Source of the DNA: JBGVSA01 sp041807905
GTDB lineage: Bacteria; Pseudomonadota; Gammaproteobacteria; Burkholderiales; Rhodocyclaceae
Assembly: GCF_041807905.1 (NCBI RefSeq)
Contig: NZ_JBGVSA010000010.1
Span: 1-64,000 of the forward strand
DNA: 64,000 bases
Reading direction: 5' to 3'
A program made the position numbers and the translations under genes. Every line of letters starts with the position of its first letter. Position 1 is the first letter of the stretch. The notes beneath the pieces are model-generated. The model worked only from the letters and a program-made list of their open reading frames with translations, was not told the origin of the DNA and searched no databases. This document shows, piece after piece, positions 1-7,951 of this stretch.

Positions 1-576
1 GTGGGCGACAAGGACGATGCGGGCAACGTCACGCGCGGTGAAGTCATGCTCGAAGACACGCGCGACAGCCTCATCTTCGGCCAGACGCGCCTGGTGGCCG
101 CCATCGGCGTCAAGGACCTCGTGGTGGTGGAAACTCCGGACGCCGTGATGGTGGCCGACAAGGCGCGCTCGCAAGAGGTCAAAAAGGTCGTCGCCCGCCT
201 GAAGGCAGAAGGCAAGACGCTGGCGCAGAACCACCGCAAGGTGTATCGCCCGTGGGGCTGGTACGACTCGATCGACATGGGTTCGCGCTTCCAGGTCAAG
301 CGCATCGTGGTCAATCCAGGCGCCAAGCTTAGCCTGCAGATGCACCACCACCGGGCCGAGCACTGGATCGTGGTGACGGGCACGGCGGAGGTGACCTGCG
401 GGGACAAGGTGTTCCTGCTGGGCGAGAACGAATCGACCTACATCCCGCTGGGCCACACGCACCGCCTGGCCAACCCCGGCAAGGTGCCGCTGGAGATCAT
501 CGAAGTGCAGTCCGGCTCGTATCTGGGTGAGGACGATATTGTGCGTCTGGAAGACACCTACGGGCGCATTGCATGA
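1..576 (+). CDS. manC: Mannose-1-phosphate guanylyltransferase / mannose-6-phosphate isomerase, 3' part
   Basis: This is the C-terminal 191 residues of a type II phosphomannose isomerase/GDP-mannose pyrophosphorylase. The gene is cut by the window start: the first GTG reads as an internal codon, and family members are about 470-480 residues. The visible part holds the end of the nucleotidyltransferase domain (LVVVETPDAVMVADK, residues 40-54) and the cupin isomerase domain (about 78-185), with the metal-binding core LQMHHHRAEHWIVV. The enzyme makes GDP-mannose in the cytoplasm, which feeds both mannosyl transfer and the gmd/rmd GDP-D-rhamnose branch further downstream. Its stop overlaps the start of the Wzm gene by 4 bases (ATGA), so the two are likely co-transcribed and translationally coupled. 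Confidence 0.93.
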   Translation: MGDKDDAGNVTRGEVMLEDTRDSLIFGQTRLVAAIGVKDLVVVETPDAVMVADKARSQEVKKVVARLKAEGKTLAQNHRKVYRPWGWYDSIDMGSRFQVKRIVVNPGAKLSLQMHHHRAEHWIVVTGTAEVTCGDKVFLLGENESTYIPLGHTHRLANPGKVPLEIIEVQSGSYLGEDDIVRLEDTYGRIA

Positions 577-1367
577 ACGGAATGTTGCGGGGCCTGTGGC
601 AGTACCGTGGATTCATCCTGGGTAGCGTCAAGCGAGAGTTTCAGACCAAATACCGCAATTCGCTGCTAGGTGCGCTGTGGACGGTGCTCAACCCGCTCGC
701 GATGATCATTGTCTATACGGTCGTCTTTTCGGAGGTGATGCATAGTCGCTTGCCGGGGAGTGCCAGCAAATTCGCATACAGCATCTTCCTGTGCGCGGGC
801 ATCACGACTTGGGGCCTGTTTGCCGAGATCGTCGGCCGCGCGCAGAACGTCTTCATCGATAACGCAAATCTGATCAAGAAGCTCTATTTTCCCCGGCTAT
901 GCTTGCCGGTGATTATCGTATGCAGCGCGCTGGTGAACTTTGCCATCATCTTCGGACTGTTCGTCGCCTTCCTGCTGCTCTCCGGGAATTTCCCTGGTGA
1001 GGTACTCATCGGTGCCCTGCCATTGCTGGCGATTCTCGTCATGTTCGCGATCGGGCTGGGTATTACGCTGGGTGTGATGAACGTGTTCTTTCGCGATGTC
1101 GGCCAGTTCTTCGGGATCTTCCTCACGTTCTGGTTCTGGCTCACACCAATCGTCTATTTGCCGACGACTTTGCCGGAACACGTGCGAGCGATGCTTGCCT
1201 GGAATCCGATGTATGCCGTTATGACAGGTTTTCAGGGCATTTTCCTCGAGCAGCGTTGGCCGCAGTGGAGTGCGTTGGGGTATGTGACTGTGCTCGCAGT
1301 GGCGTTGTGCGCATTGGGAATGTATCTGTTTCGCCGCCATGTTGGCGAGATGGTGGATGAACTCTGA
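573..1367 (+). CDS. wzm: O-antigen ABC transporter permease (Wzm family)
   Basis: The protein has 264 residues, the normal length for an ABC-2 type polysaccharide permease. The N-terminal cytosolic stretch (REFQTKYRNSLLGALWTVL, about 22-40) is the amphipathic element typical of Wzm/KpsM-like proteins and is followed by about six hydrophobic spans. It forms the inner-membrane channel that exports undecaprenyl-diphosphate-linked O-polysaccharide together with the ATPase encoded immediately downstream. The start overlaps manC by 4 bases, and the TGA is followed by the wzt ATG in a TGATG junction. Family assignment is secure; the exact substrate is inferred from the neighbours. Confidence 0.93.
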   Translation: MNGMLRGLWQYRGFILGSVKREFQTKYRNSLLGALWTVLNPLAMIIVYTVVFSEVMHSRLPGSASKFAYSIFLCAGITTWGLFAEIVGRAQNVFIDNANLIKKLYFPRLCLPVIIVCSALVNFAIIFGLFVAFLLLSGNFPGEVLIGALPLLAILVMFAIGLGITLGVMNVFFRDVGQFFGIFLTFWFWLTPIVYLPTTLPEHVRAMLAWNPMYAVMTGFQGIFLEQRWPQWSALGYVTVLAVALCALGMYLFRRHVGEMVDEL

Positions 1368-2590
1368 TGAGCAGCATTTCTGTCGTCAATCTTGGCAAGG
1401 CCTATAAGCAGTACCCGAACAAATGGGCGCGGCTGGCCGAATGGTGCCGCCCCTCGTCCGCCAAACCGCTGCATGCGCTCAAGTGGGTGTTGCGGAACGT
1501 TTCGTTCAGCGTGGAGCCGGGCGATGCGCTTGGCATCATCGGCATCAACGGTGCAGGCAAGAGCACGCTGCTCAAGATGATTGTGGGGACGACGCGCCCC
1601 ACAACCGGCAGTGTCGTAATCACCGGCCGTGTGGCGGCGTTGCTGGAATTGGGTATGGGATTCCATCCGGACTTTACCGGTCGTCAGAATGCATTCATGG
1701 CAGGGCAGTTGCTGGGATACAGCGTCGAGGAAGTCGAACGCTTGATGCCCGAGATCGAGGCCTTCGCTGAGATCGGCGAATACATTGACCAACCCGTGCG
1801 CGTGTACTCGAGCGGCATGCAGGTGCGGTTGGCATTCAGCGTTGCCACCGCGATTCGCCCGGATGTGCTCATCGTCGACGAGGCCCTGTCGGTTGGCGAC
1901 ACACATTTCCAGCACAAGAGTTTCCAGCGGATCAAGGAATTTCGGGAGCTCGGTACGACCTTGCTGATCGTGTCGCATGACAAGACCGCCATTCAGGCAG
2001 TGTGCGATCGCGCGATATTGCTCTCCGGCGGAGAGATCGCCATGGAGGGCGAACCCGAGGCCGTGATGGACTATTACAACGCGATGCTTGCCGATCATCA
2101 GAACCAGATGGTCGTGCAGGACGTGCGTGCCGATGGCAAGGTCCAGACTATCTCGGGTACGGGTGAGGCAACCATCTCCGAGGTCAGCCTGCGCAGCGCC
2201 GACGGCAAGGCGGTGGAAATTGTGAACGTCGGCCAACCGGTGACTCTCCGAGCCGGCGTCAATACGCGGGAGGCGTTGCCCGAGCTGGTCCTGGGTTATC
2301 TGATCAAGGATCGCCTGGGGCAACCGGTGTTCGGGACCAACACCTATCATCTCGGGCGCGCGCTGACCGATATTCCGGCCGGCGCGGACATGACATTCGA
2401 ATTTGATTTTCCGGCCAATCTCGGCCCGGGGACCTATTCCATTTCGGTTGCCGTTCACACCTCGCACACCCATCTGGAAAGAAACTACGAGTGGCGCGAC
2501 TACGCACTGGTATTTAACGTCGTGAACATCGATCGTCCATCGTTTTCGGGCGTCGCGTGGATTCCGCCCGTCGCCAGGTGCTCGTTGTGA
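1367..2590 (+). CDS. wzt: O-antigen ABC transporter ATP-binding protein with C-terminal glycan-recognition domain (Wzt)
   Basis: A 407-residue ATPase. Walker A is GINGAGKS at residues 59-66, the ABC signature YSSGM is at about 147-151, and Walker B VLIVDEA at 167-173 is followed by the H-loop histidine in LLIVSHDKT. Residues about 250-407 form an extra beta-rich domain of the kind that, in Wzt of E. coli O8/O9a, binds the modified non-reducing end of the glycan before export. That extension means this is a terminal-cap-dependent exporter, which fits the methyltransferase gene that follows directly. The stop overlaps the likely GTG start of that methyltransferase. Confidence 0.92.
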   Translation: MSSISVVNLGKAYKQYPNKWARLAEWCRPSSAKPLHALKWVLRNVSFSVEPGDALGIIGINGAGKSTLLKMIVGTTRPTTGSVVITGRVAALLELGMGFHPDFTGRQNAFMAGQLLGYSVEEVERLMPEIEAFAEIGEYIDQPVRVYSSGMQVRLAFSVATAIRPDVLIVDEALSVGDTHFQHKSFQRIKEFRELGTTLLIVSHDKTAIQAVCDRAILLSGGEIAMEGEPEAVMDYYNAMLADHQNQMVVQDVRADGKVQTISGTGEATISEVSLRSADGKAVEIVNVGQPVTLRAGVNTREALPELVLGYLIKDRLGQPVFGTNTYHLGRALTDIPAGADMTFEFDFPANLGPGTYSISVAVHTSHTHLERNYEWRDYALVFNVVNIDRPSFSGVAWIPPVARCSL

Positions 2591-4056
2591 TCAAGGACTT
2601 CTACCGGCGCTTTGAAGATCGCCATCGCGGTTCGCGCGAGCTGATCAAAGGCCGCCTGCGTGCCTACGAGCCCTTCATTGCCCAAGTGACGGCACTCTAT
2701 CCGGACGCCGCTGCGGTCGACATAGGGTGCGGGCGTGGAGAGTGGTTGGAGATTCTGCGTGAACATCGCTTGCAGGCGATCGGTGTCGATATGGACGCCG
2801 GAATGCTCCGCGCCTGCGAAGAGGCGGGGTTGAGCGTCGTCGAAGGTGATGGTCTGGCATATCTTGATAGCCTGCCGGCAGACAGTCAGGTGCTCGTCTC
2901 GGCCTTCCACGTGGCCGAGCACATCAGCTTCGACCAACTCTGCGATCTCGTCGCCAACGCCCTGCGCGTATTGAAGCCGGGCGGGCTTCTGGTGATAGAG
3001 ACGCCGAACCCCGAGAACATCGTCGTCGGCACGCGCAACTTCTACATGGACCCGACACATCAGCGGCCAATCCCGCCACTACTCTTGTCGTCGGTCGCCG
3101 AGTTCTCCGGTTTCGACAGGGTCAAGACGCTGCGCCTCCAGGAGTCGCGCGAGCTGGCAGAGAGCCAGCACGCTGGAATTCTCGACGTGCTGGAGGGCGT
3201 GAGCCCCGATTATTCCATCGTTGCTCAGAAGGGCGCCGATGCCGAGACTCTCGCACGTTTCGATGAAGTGTTCGCGCGCCCGTATGGATTGACACTGGAA
3301 GAGTTGGCACTTCGCCACGACCGTAATCAAGAGGGCAGTATCCTGGGCTTTCAACAGCAGGCCATACAGGCTGAGTCTCGCGCGCAGCAATCCGAGGCTC
3401 GCGCTCAGCAGGCCGAGTCCCGTGCTCAGCAGGCGGAGTTCCGCGCGCAACAGGCAGAGGTGCGGACCCACCGCATAGAGGCGCGCCTCGACGCGGCGGA
3501 GAGCCGCGAGCAGGCCACAACAACGAAATGGGAAGGCCTGGTGGCCGAGCGCAACGCGGAGATCGAGCAGTTGAAGGCCGCTCTTTCAGCGGCACGAGAC
3601 CAGGCTGATCAATTCCACGCCACCGTCAAATGCCTGCACGCAAGCACGTCATGGCGCATCACGCGCCCCATGCGGGGCATCAAGAAGCTCGTCACGGGCG
3701 AGCTGCGTGTCCTGGGCCCAAAGAATGGTGGTGCCGTCAGTTGGCGTGCCGCCGCACTGGAACGGGCGCGTGGAGTTCTGGCTCATGGAATCCGCTTTGT
3801 CTTTCTGCGCCCGTCCCTCCGCCGGGCGTTGAGCTGGAGACTGAAACGCTTCCCGTGGCTGCATCAGAGACTGCTGCGTGCCGGCGTGAATTCGGGTGCC
3901 ATCCATCCCGATGGTTCGGTGCCAGAGGGACCGCTGAAGAATGCCCAGAAAGAGTTTGCGTCCACGCCGGACGATGGCCGCGAACTTACGCCGCGAGGCC
4001 AGGACGTCTACCGCCATTTGTCGAAGGCGATTGAGCAACGGAAGGCGCGGTCGTAA
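2587..4056 (+). CDS. SAM-dependent methyltransferase with coiled-coil region, candidate O-antigen chain terminator (WbdD-like)
   Basis: I chose the GTG at 2587, which overlaps the wzt stop as GTGA and gives a 489-residue protein starting MIKDFYRRFEDR. An upstream GTG at 2557 is in frame but would overlap wzt by 34 bases. The class I methyltransferase domain has the SAM-binding motif AVDIGCGRGEW (43-53). Residues about 262-350 are a coiled coil that includes near-exact tandem heptads (262-296). In the Wzm/Wzt systems of E. coli O8/O9a, WbdD couples a capping methyltransferase to a coiled-coil ruler that fixes chain length. Here I see no kinase domain between the two, so a methyl-only cap is the simplest inference. 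The C-terminal part contains SWRITRPMR, a phrase common in polysaccharide glycosyltransferases and methyltransferases, followed by a basic amphipathic stretch that may bind membrane or the polymerase. Confidence 0.8.
   Translation: MIKDFYRRFEDRHRGSRELIKGRLRAYEPFIAQVTALYPDAAAVDIGCGRGEWLEILREHRLQAIGVDMDAGMLRACEEAGLSVVEGDGLAYLDSLPADSQVLVSAFHVAEHISFDQLCDLVANALRVLKPGGLLVIETPNPENIVVGTRNFYMDPTHQRPIPPLLLSSVAEFSGFDRVKTLRLQESRELAESQHAGILDVLEGVSPDYSIVAQKGADAETLARFDEVFARPYGLTLEELALRHDRNQEGSILGFQQQAIQAESRAQQSEARAQQAESRAQQAEFRAQQAEVRTHRIEARLDAAESREQATTTKWEGLVAERNAEIEQLKAALSAARDQADQFHATVKCLHASTSWRITRPMRGIKKLVTGELRVLGPKNGGAVSWRAAALERARGVLAHGIRFVFLRPSLRRALSWRLKRFPWLHQRLLRAGVNSGAIHPDGSVPEGPLKNAQKEFASTPDDGRELTPRGQDVYRHLSKAIEQRKARS
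3370..3474 (+). repeat. Tandem 21-bp repeat encoding coiled-coil heptads
   Basis: Five consecutive 21-base units lie at 3370, 3391, 3412, 3433 and 3454. The first four are closely similar and the fifth has diverged. Each unit encodes one heptad of the form A-E-S-R-A-Q-Q. Because a unit is exactly seven codons, gain or loss of one keeps both the reading frame and the coiled-coil register. Confidence 0.85.
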
Positions 4057-7000
4057 TGCGTATAGTCATCGATATGCAGGGAGCACAGACCGAGAGTCGC
4101 TATCGCGGCATCGGTCGTTTTACGATGTCCTTCGCGCAGGCGATCGCACGAAATCGCGGCTCGCACGAGGTATTCCTTGCGTTGAGCGGGTTTTTCCCGG
4201 ATACGATCCGGCCGATCCGCGAGGCCTTCGCCGGTCTCGTTCCCGCAGAGAATATCCGCGTCTGGTATGCGCCGGGCCCCGTGTTGCAGATGTCATCGGC
4301 AAACGCGGTTCGGGTGAAGATGGCCGAGCTGATTCGCGAGGCCTTCATCGCGGAGCTTCAACCGGATATCGTGCACCTCTGCAGCCTGTTTGAAGGCTAT
4401 CTGGATGACGCTGTTACCAGCATCCGACGCTTCGATTCTCGCGTGCGGGTCAGCGTGACCTTGCACGATCTCATTCCGCTGCTCAACGCTGCTCAGTATC
4501 TGGATACCAATCCGTCATATAAGGATTACTACCTCCGCAAGGTCGAATACCTGAAGCAGGCCGATCTGATCCTCGCAATTTCGAAGTTCTCCATGCAAGA
4601 GGGCATCGATTGCCTTGGTATCGCCGCCGACCGCATTGGCTATGCGTCGAATGCCGTCGACGGCGATTTTCGCCCCGCGGTGGTTCCCGAAGCGGAGCGG
4701 AAGGCCTTGTTTGCGCGTCTGGGGATCGAACGCCCCTTCGTGTTGTATTCGGGTGGTGCCGATGAGCGCAAGAATCTCCCCCGACTGCTGCAAGCTTTTG
4801 CTGCGTTGCCGGAACACTTGAAGCGAGACTTTCAACTGGTGCTGGCAGGCCGGATCTCCGAAGGTGACGCCGGTCTGTTGCGACGCGCAGCAGCATCCAG
4901 CGGATTGCGGGACAGCGAGTGGCGCATGGTCGGATACGTCACTGACAAAGAACTCATCCAGCTCTATCAATCGTGCGCGCTGTTCGCTTTTCCGTCCTGG
5001 CACGAAGGTTTTGGACTGCCCGCGCTCGAAGCCATGGCATGCGGCGCTCCTGTCATTGCGGCGGGGACGTCGAGCTTGCCGGAAGTCGTCGGCAATCCGG
5101 ACGCCCTCTTTGACCCGTTCGATGTCAGCAGCATCGCGCGCAAGCTCGAAGAGGCTCTTGCTGATGAGGCTTTCCGTGCATCGCTTCGAGAGCGCGGCCT
5201 GCAGCGGGTCCCGATGTTCTCGTGGGAAGAGACTGCACGGACCGCCGTGCAAGCTTTTGAACAACTGATCGACGCCGATGAGGCGGGGGCTGCGGCTCAG
5301 AAGCCCACTGGTGCGAAGCCTCGCCTTGCGTTCGTGTCGCCGCTGGCTCCGCAGCGCACCGGGATCGCCGGCTACAGCGGCGATCTGTTGCCTCAACTCG
5401 CCGAACACTACGACATCGAACTCATTGTCGAGCAACCGTCGGTGACGGATCCTTGGGCGCGGGATCACGGTCGAGTGCGCGACGTCGCGTGGTTCGTTGC
5501 GCACGCCTCCGAGATGGATCGGGTGATCTATCAGATGGGTAACTCTCCGTATCACTGGTACATGCTGCCGCTGATGAAGGAGATCCCTGGCGTCGTCGTC
5601 TTGCATGATTTCTTTCTGAGCAGCCTGCTTGCCTGGGCGGAGACCGTACTCGGCAGCACAGTCTGGAGTGGTTCGTTGCGTTCTTCGCACGGGTACTACG
5701 CATTGGCCCAACGGTACCGCGACGCAGAGGAAGCCAAGCGCAGATACCCCACCAATTTCGAGGTCCTGCAGTATGCAAAGGGGGTCATCGTACATTCGGA
5801 GCATTCGCGAGAATTGGGCGAGCGCTGGTATGGCGATGGCGTCACCCGCGACTGGAGGGTGATTCCCCTGGTGCGCAAGCCCGCCGCGCAGCATGATCGC
5901 CTTGAAGCCAAGGCGGCGCTGGGCCTGGCGCCAGACACCTTCGTCACGTGCTCGTTCGGTTTCATTGATCCGACCAAACTGAACCACCGCATCCTGGACG
6001 CTTGGTTGGGCAGCCAACTGGCGAAGGATGGGCGTTGCATCCTCGTGTTCGTCGGAGACAACCACAGTGGAGACTACGGCGCGCGTCTGACTGCAACGAT
6101 TGCCGCGTCGGGCCTGCAGGATCGCATTCGCATCACCGGTTTTGCATCGGACGAAATGTTCGAGCAATACCTGAGCGTTGCCGACCTCGCTGTGCAATTG
6201 CGGACTCAATCGCGCGGCGAGACATCGGCGGCTGTGCTCGATTGCATGAATTACGGGATCCCGCTGATCTGCAATGCGCATGGATCTGCGGCCGAGGTGG
6301 ATGCCGCGGCCATTTGCATGTTGCGCGACGATTTCGAAGACGCGGAACTCATCGAGTCGATCGAAGCCCTGGCCGGCGATGCCGACAGGCGTGCCGGCCT
6401 TGGTCATCTCGCCAGCACCATCATCCGTGAACGCCACTCGCCGAGCGCGTGCGCGGCACAGTATCGTGATGCGCTGGAGGGTTTCTACGCAAAATCAGCG
6501 CCGTGCTTGCCGGCCCTGGTCGGTAGCATCGCGGACCTCGCCCCGGAAGAGCTCGCCCGCGTGGATGTCGCCACGCTGGCGGAACAGATGGCAAAGACCT
6601 TCCCTCTGGCGTCGTCGTCGCGCCGCCTGATCATGGATGTCACCGCCACGCGTCGGACTTCGCTCAACACGGGTATCGAGCGAGTCGTCCGCAAGATAAG
6701 CGGCCATTGGCTGGCTTCATTGCCGGAAGGGCTGCGGGCCGACCCGGTCTTCCTGTCATCGGACGAAGAGGGGCGTTTCAGCTATCGCTGTGCCAATCAG
6801 TGGGCGATCGATCTGTTGGGCGGCGGCGAGTCCTCGCTCGCGGACGAGAAGATGGACTTCCGCGCTGGCGACGTCTTGATTGTGTTCGACGTCTCTGGCG
6901 ACCCTCTGGTGCGCGCTGCAAAACAAGGGCTGTATCGCGATCTGTCGAACCAAGGGGTGGAGATCTGGGTGCTCACCTATGATCTGCTGCCGATTCTTTA

Positions 7001-7820
7001 TCCCGCGTTCTTCCCTCCCGGCGCCAGCGAGGCATTCACGGAGTGGTTCGCAGCCGCGGCCGAACATGCTTCGGGTGTTGCATGTATTTCCGCCTGGTGC
7101 GCGCAAACCGTCCGCCAGTGGCTCGATGCCGAATTCGGCGCGCGGGCTCGCAATGTTCGAGTAGCTCATTTCCCGTTGGGCTCCGACTTCGCGCACTCAG
7201 TGGCAACCACCGAGCTATCCGGCGACGAGGAGGAGTTCCTGGCTGGCATGGACGGTAAGGTTACTTTCTTGTCGGTTGCCACGATCGAGCCACGCAAGGG
7301 ACACCATCAGCTCATCGGCGCGTTCGAGCAGCTATGGGCGAGTGGTGTCGATGTGCGCCTTGTACTCGTCGGCAAAGAGGGGTGGCGCGATCTTCCCCCA
7401 CACGCGCGCCGGACCATTCCGGCAATCGTGGAGCGTCTGCAGACGCATTCCGAACTCAACAAGCGCCTGTTCTGGCTGAACTCGGTCTCGGATGCTTTCC
7501 TGACGCGCATTTACGGACAGGCGTCGTGCTTTGTCTACGCGAGCGAAGGCGAGGGCTTTGGCCTGCCTCTGATCGAGGCGGCGCACCACGGTCTTCCTGT
7601 GCTGTCGCGCGACCTTGACGTCTTTCGCGAAGTACTGGGCGACAGAGCCACGTATTTTTCTGGTGACGCCAGTGCGCTGGCCGAAGCAGTCCGGAAATGG
7701 CTGGCGCTCGACGCGAAGGATGCTTTGCCGTCGCAGCGCGATGTCATATGGCCAACATGGGCGGAGAGCGCGGAACAGCTCGCACGCATCGTGGGGACGT
7801 CCAGTGTCCAGGGCTCCTGA
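4056..7820 (+). CDS. Three-domain GT4 glycosyltransferase (WbdA-like O-antigen polymerase candidate)
   Basis: A 1254-residue protein built of three GT-B/GT4-type modules. Module 1 (about 1-390) carries ADERKNLPRLL and the EX7E pair E317/E325 in EGFGLPALE. Module 2 (about 422-800) starts at RLAFVSPLAP; at the EX7E site it reads RGETSAAVLD (ending at D729), so the canonical glutamates are not both present. Module 3 (about 855-1254) has SVATIEPRKGH and E1166/E1174 in EGFGLPLIE. Multi-domain GT4 proteins next to Wzm/Wzt/WbdD act as processive mannosyl- or rhamnosyltransferases, so this is the best candidate for the backbone polymerase. The ATG overlaps the methyltransferase stop by one base, consistent with a terminator-polymerase complex. 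Sugar donor (GDP-mannose or GDP-D-rhamnose) is inferred. Confidence 0.85.
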   Translation: MRIVIDMQGAQTESRYRGIGRFTMSFAQAIARNRGSHEVFLALSGFFPDTIRPIREAFAGLVPAENIRVWYAPGPVLQMSSANAVRVKMAELIREAFIAELQPDIVHLCSLFEGYLDDAVTSIRRFDSRVRVSVTLHDLIPLLNAAQYLDTNPSYKDYYLRKVEYLKQADLILAISKFSMQEGIDCLGIAADRIGYASNAVDGDFRPAVVPEAERKALFARLGIERPFVLYSGGADERKNLPRLLQAFAALPEHLKRDFQLVLAGRISEGDAGLLRRAAASSGLRDSEWRMVGYVTDKELIQLYQSCALFAFPSWHEGFGLPALEAMACGAPVIAAGTSSLPEVVGNPDALFDPFDVSSIARKLEEALADEAFRASLRERGLQRVPMFSWEETARTAVQAFEQLIDADEAGAAAQKPTGAKPRLAFVSPLAPQRTGIAGYSGDLLPQLAEHYDIELIVEQPSVTDPWARDHGRVRDVAWFVAHASEMDRVIYQMGNSPYHWYMLPLMKEIPGVVVLHDFFLSSLLAWAETVLGSTVWSGSLRSSHGYYALAQRYRDAEEAKRRYPTNFEVLQYAKGVIVHSEHSRELGERWYGDGVTRDWRVIPLVRKPAAQHDRLEAKAALGLAPDTFVTCSFGFIDPTKLNHRILDAWLGSQLAKDGRCILVFVGDNHSGDYGARLTATIAASGLQDRIRITGFASDEMFEQYLSVADLAVQLRTQSRGETSAAVLDCMNYGIPLICNAHGSAAEVDAAAICMLRDDFEDAELIESIEALAGDADRRAGLGHLASTIIRERHSPSACAAQYRDALEGFYAKSAPCLPALVGSIADLAPEELARVDVATLAEQMAKTFPLASSSRRLIMDVTATRRTSLNTGIERVVRKISGHWLASLPEGLRADPVFLSSDEEGRFSYRCANQWAIDLLGGGESSLADEKMDFRAGDVLIVFDVSGDPLVRAAKQGLYRDLSNQGVEIWVLTYDLLPILYPAFFPPGASEAFTEWFAAAAEHASGVACISAWCAQTVRQWLDAEFGARARNVRVAHFPLGSDFAHSVATTELSGDEEEFLAGMDGKVTFLSVATIEPRKGHHQLIGAFEQLWASGVDVRLVLVGKEGWRDLPPHARRTIPAIVERLQTHSELNKRLFWLNSVSDAFLTRIYGQASCFVYASEGEGFGLPLIEAAHHGLPVLSRDLDVFREVLGDRATYFSGDASALAEAVRKWLALDAKDALPSQRDVIWPTWAESAEQLARIVGTSSVQGS

Positions 7821-7951
7821 GATGCGATCGGACGGGTTGAGCGCGACGGCGATTTCCAGACGTACGCAGCGCGATTTCACCTAAACACTTATTGCCTTAC
7901 GCCGTGGTTTGCCATGGCGCCAAAATACAGATCAATTCTTCGTGGGGCGAT

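Noticed and set aside
1232..2473. A 413-residue open frame on the - strand
   Set aside because: Antisense to wzt; no protein features.
4515..6437. A 640-residue open frame on the - strand inside the three-domain glycosyltransferase
   Set aside because: Antisense shadow of a gene with clear GT4 motifs; no ribosome-binding site and no recognisable domain.
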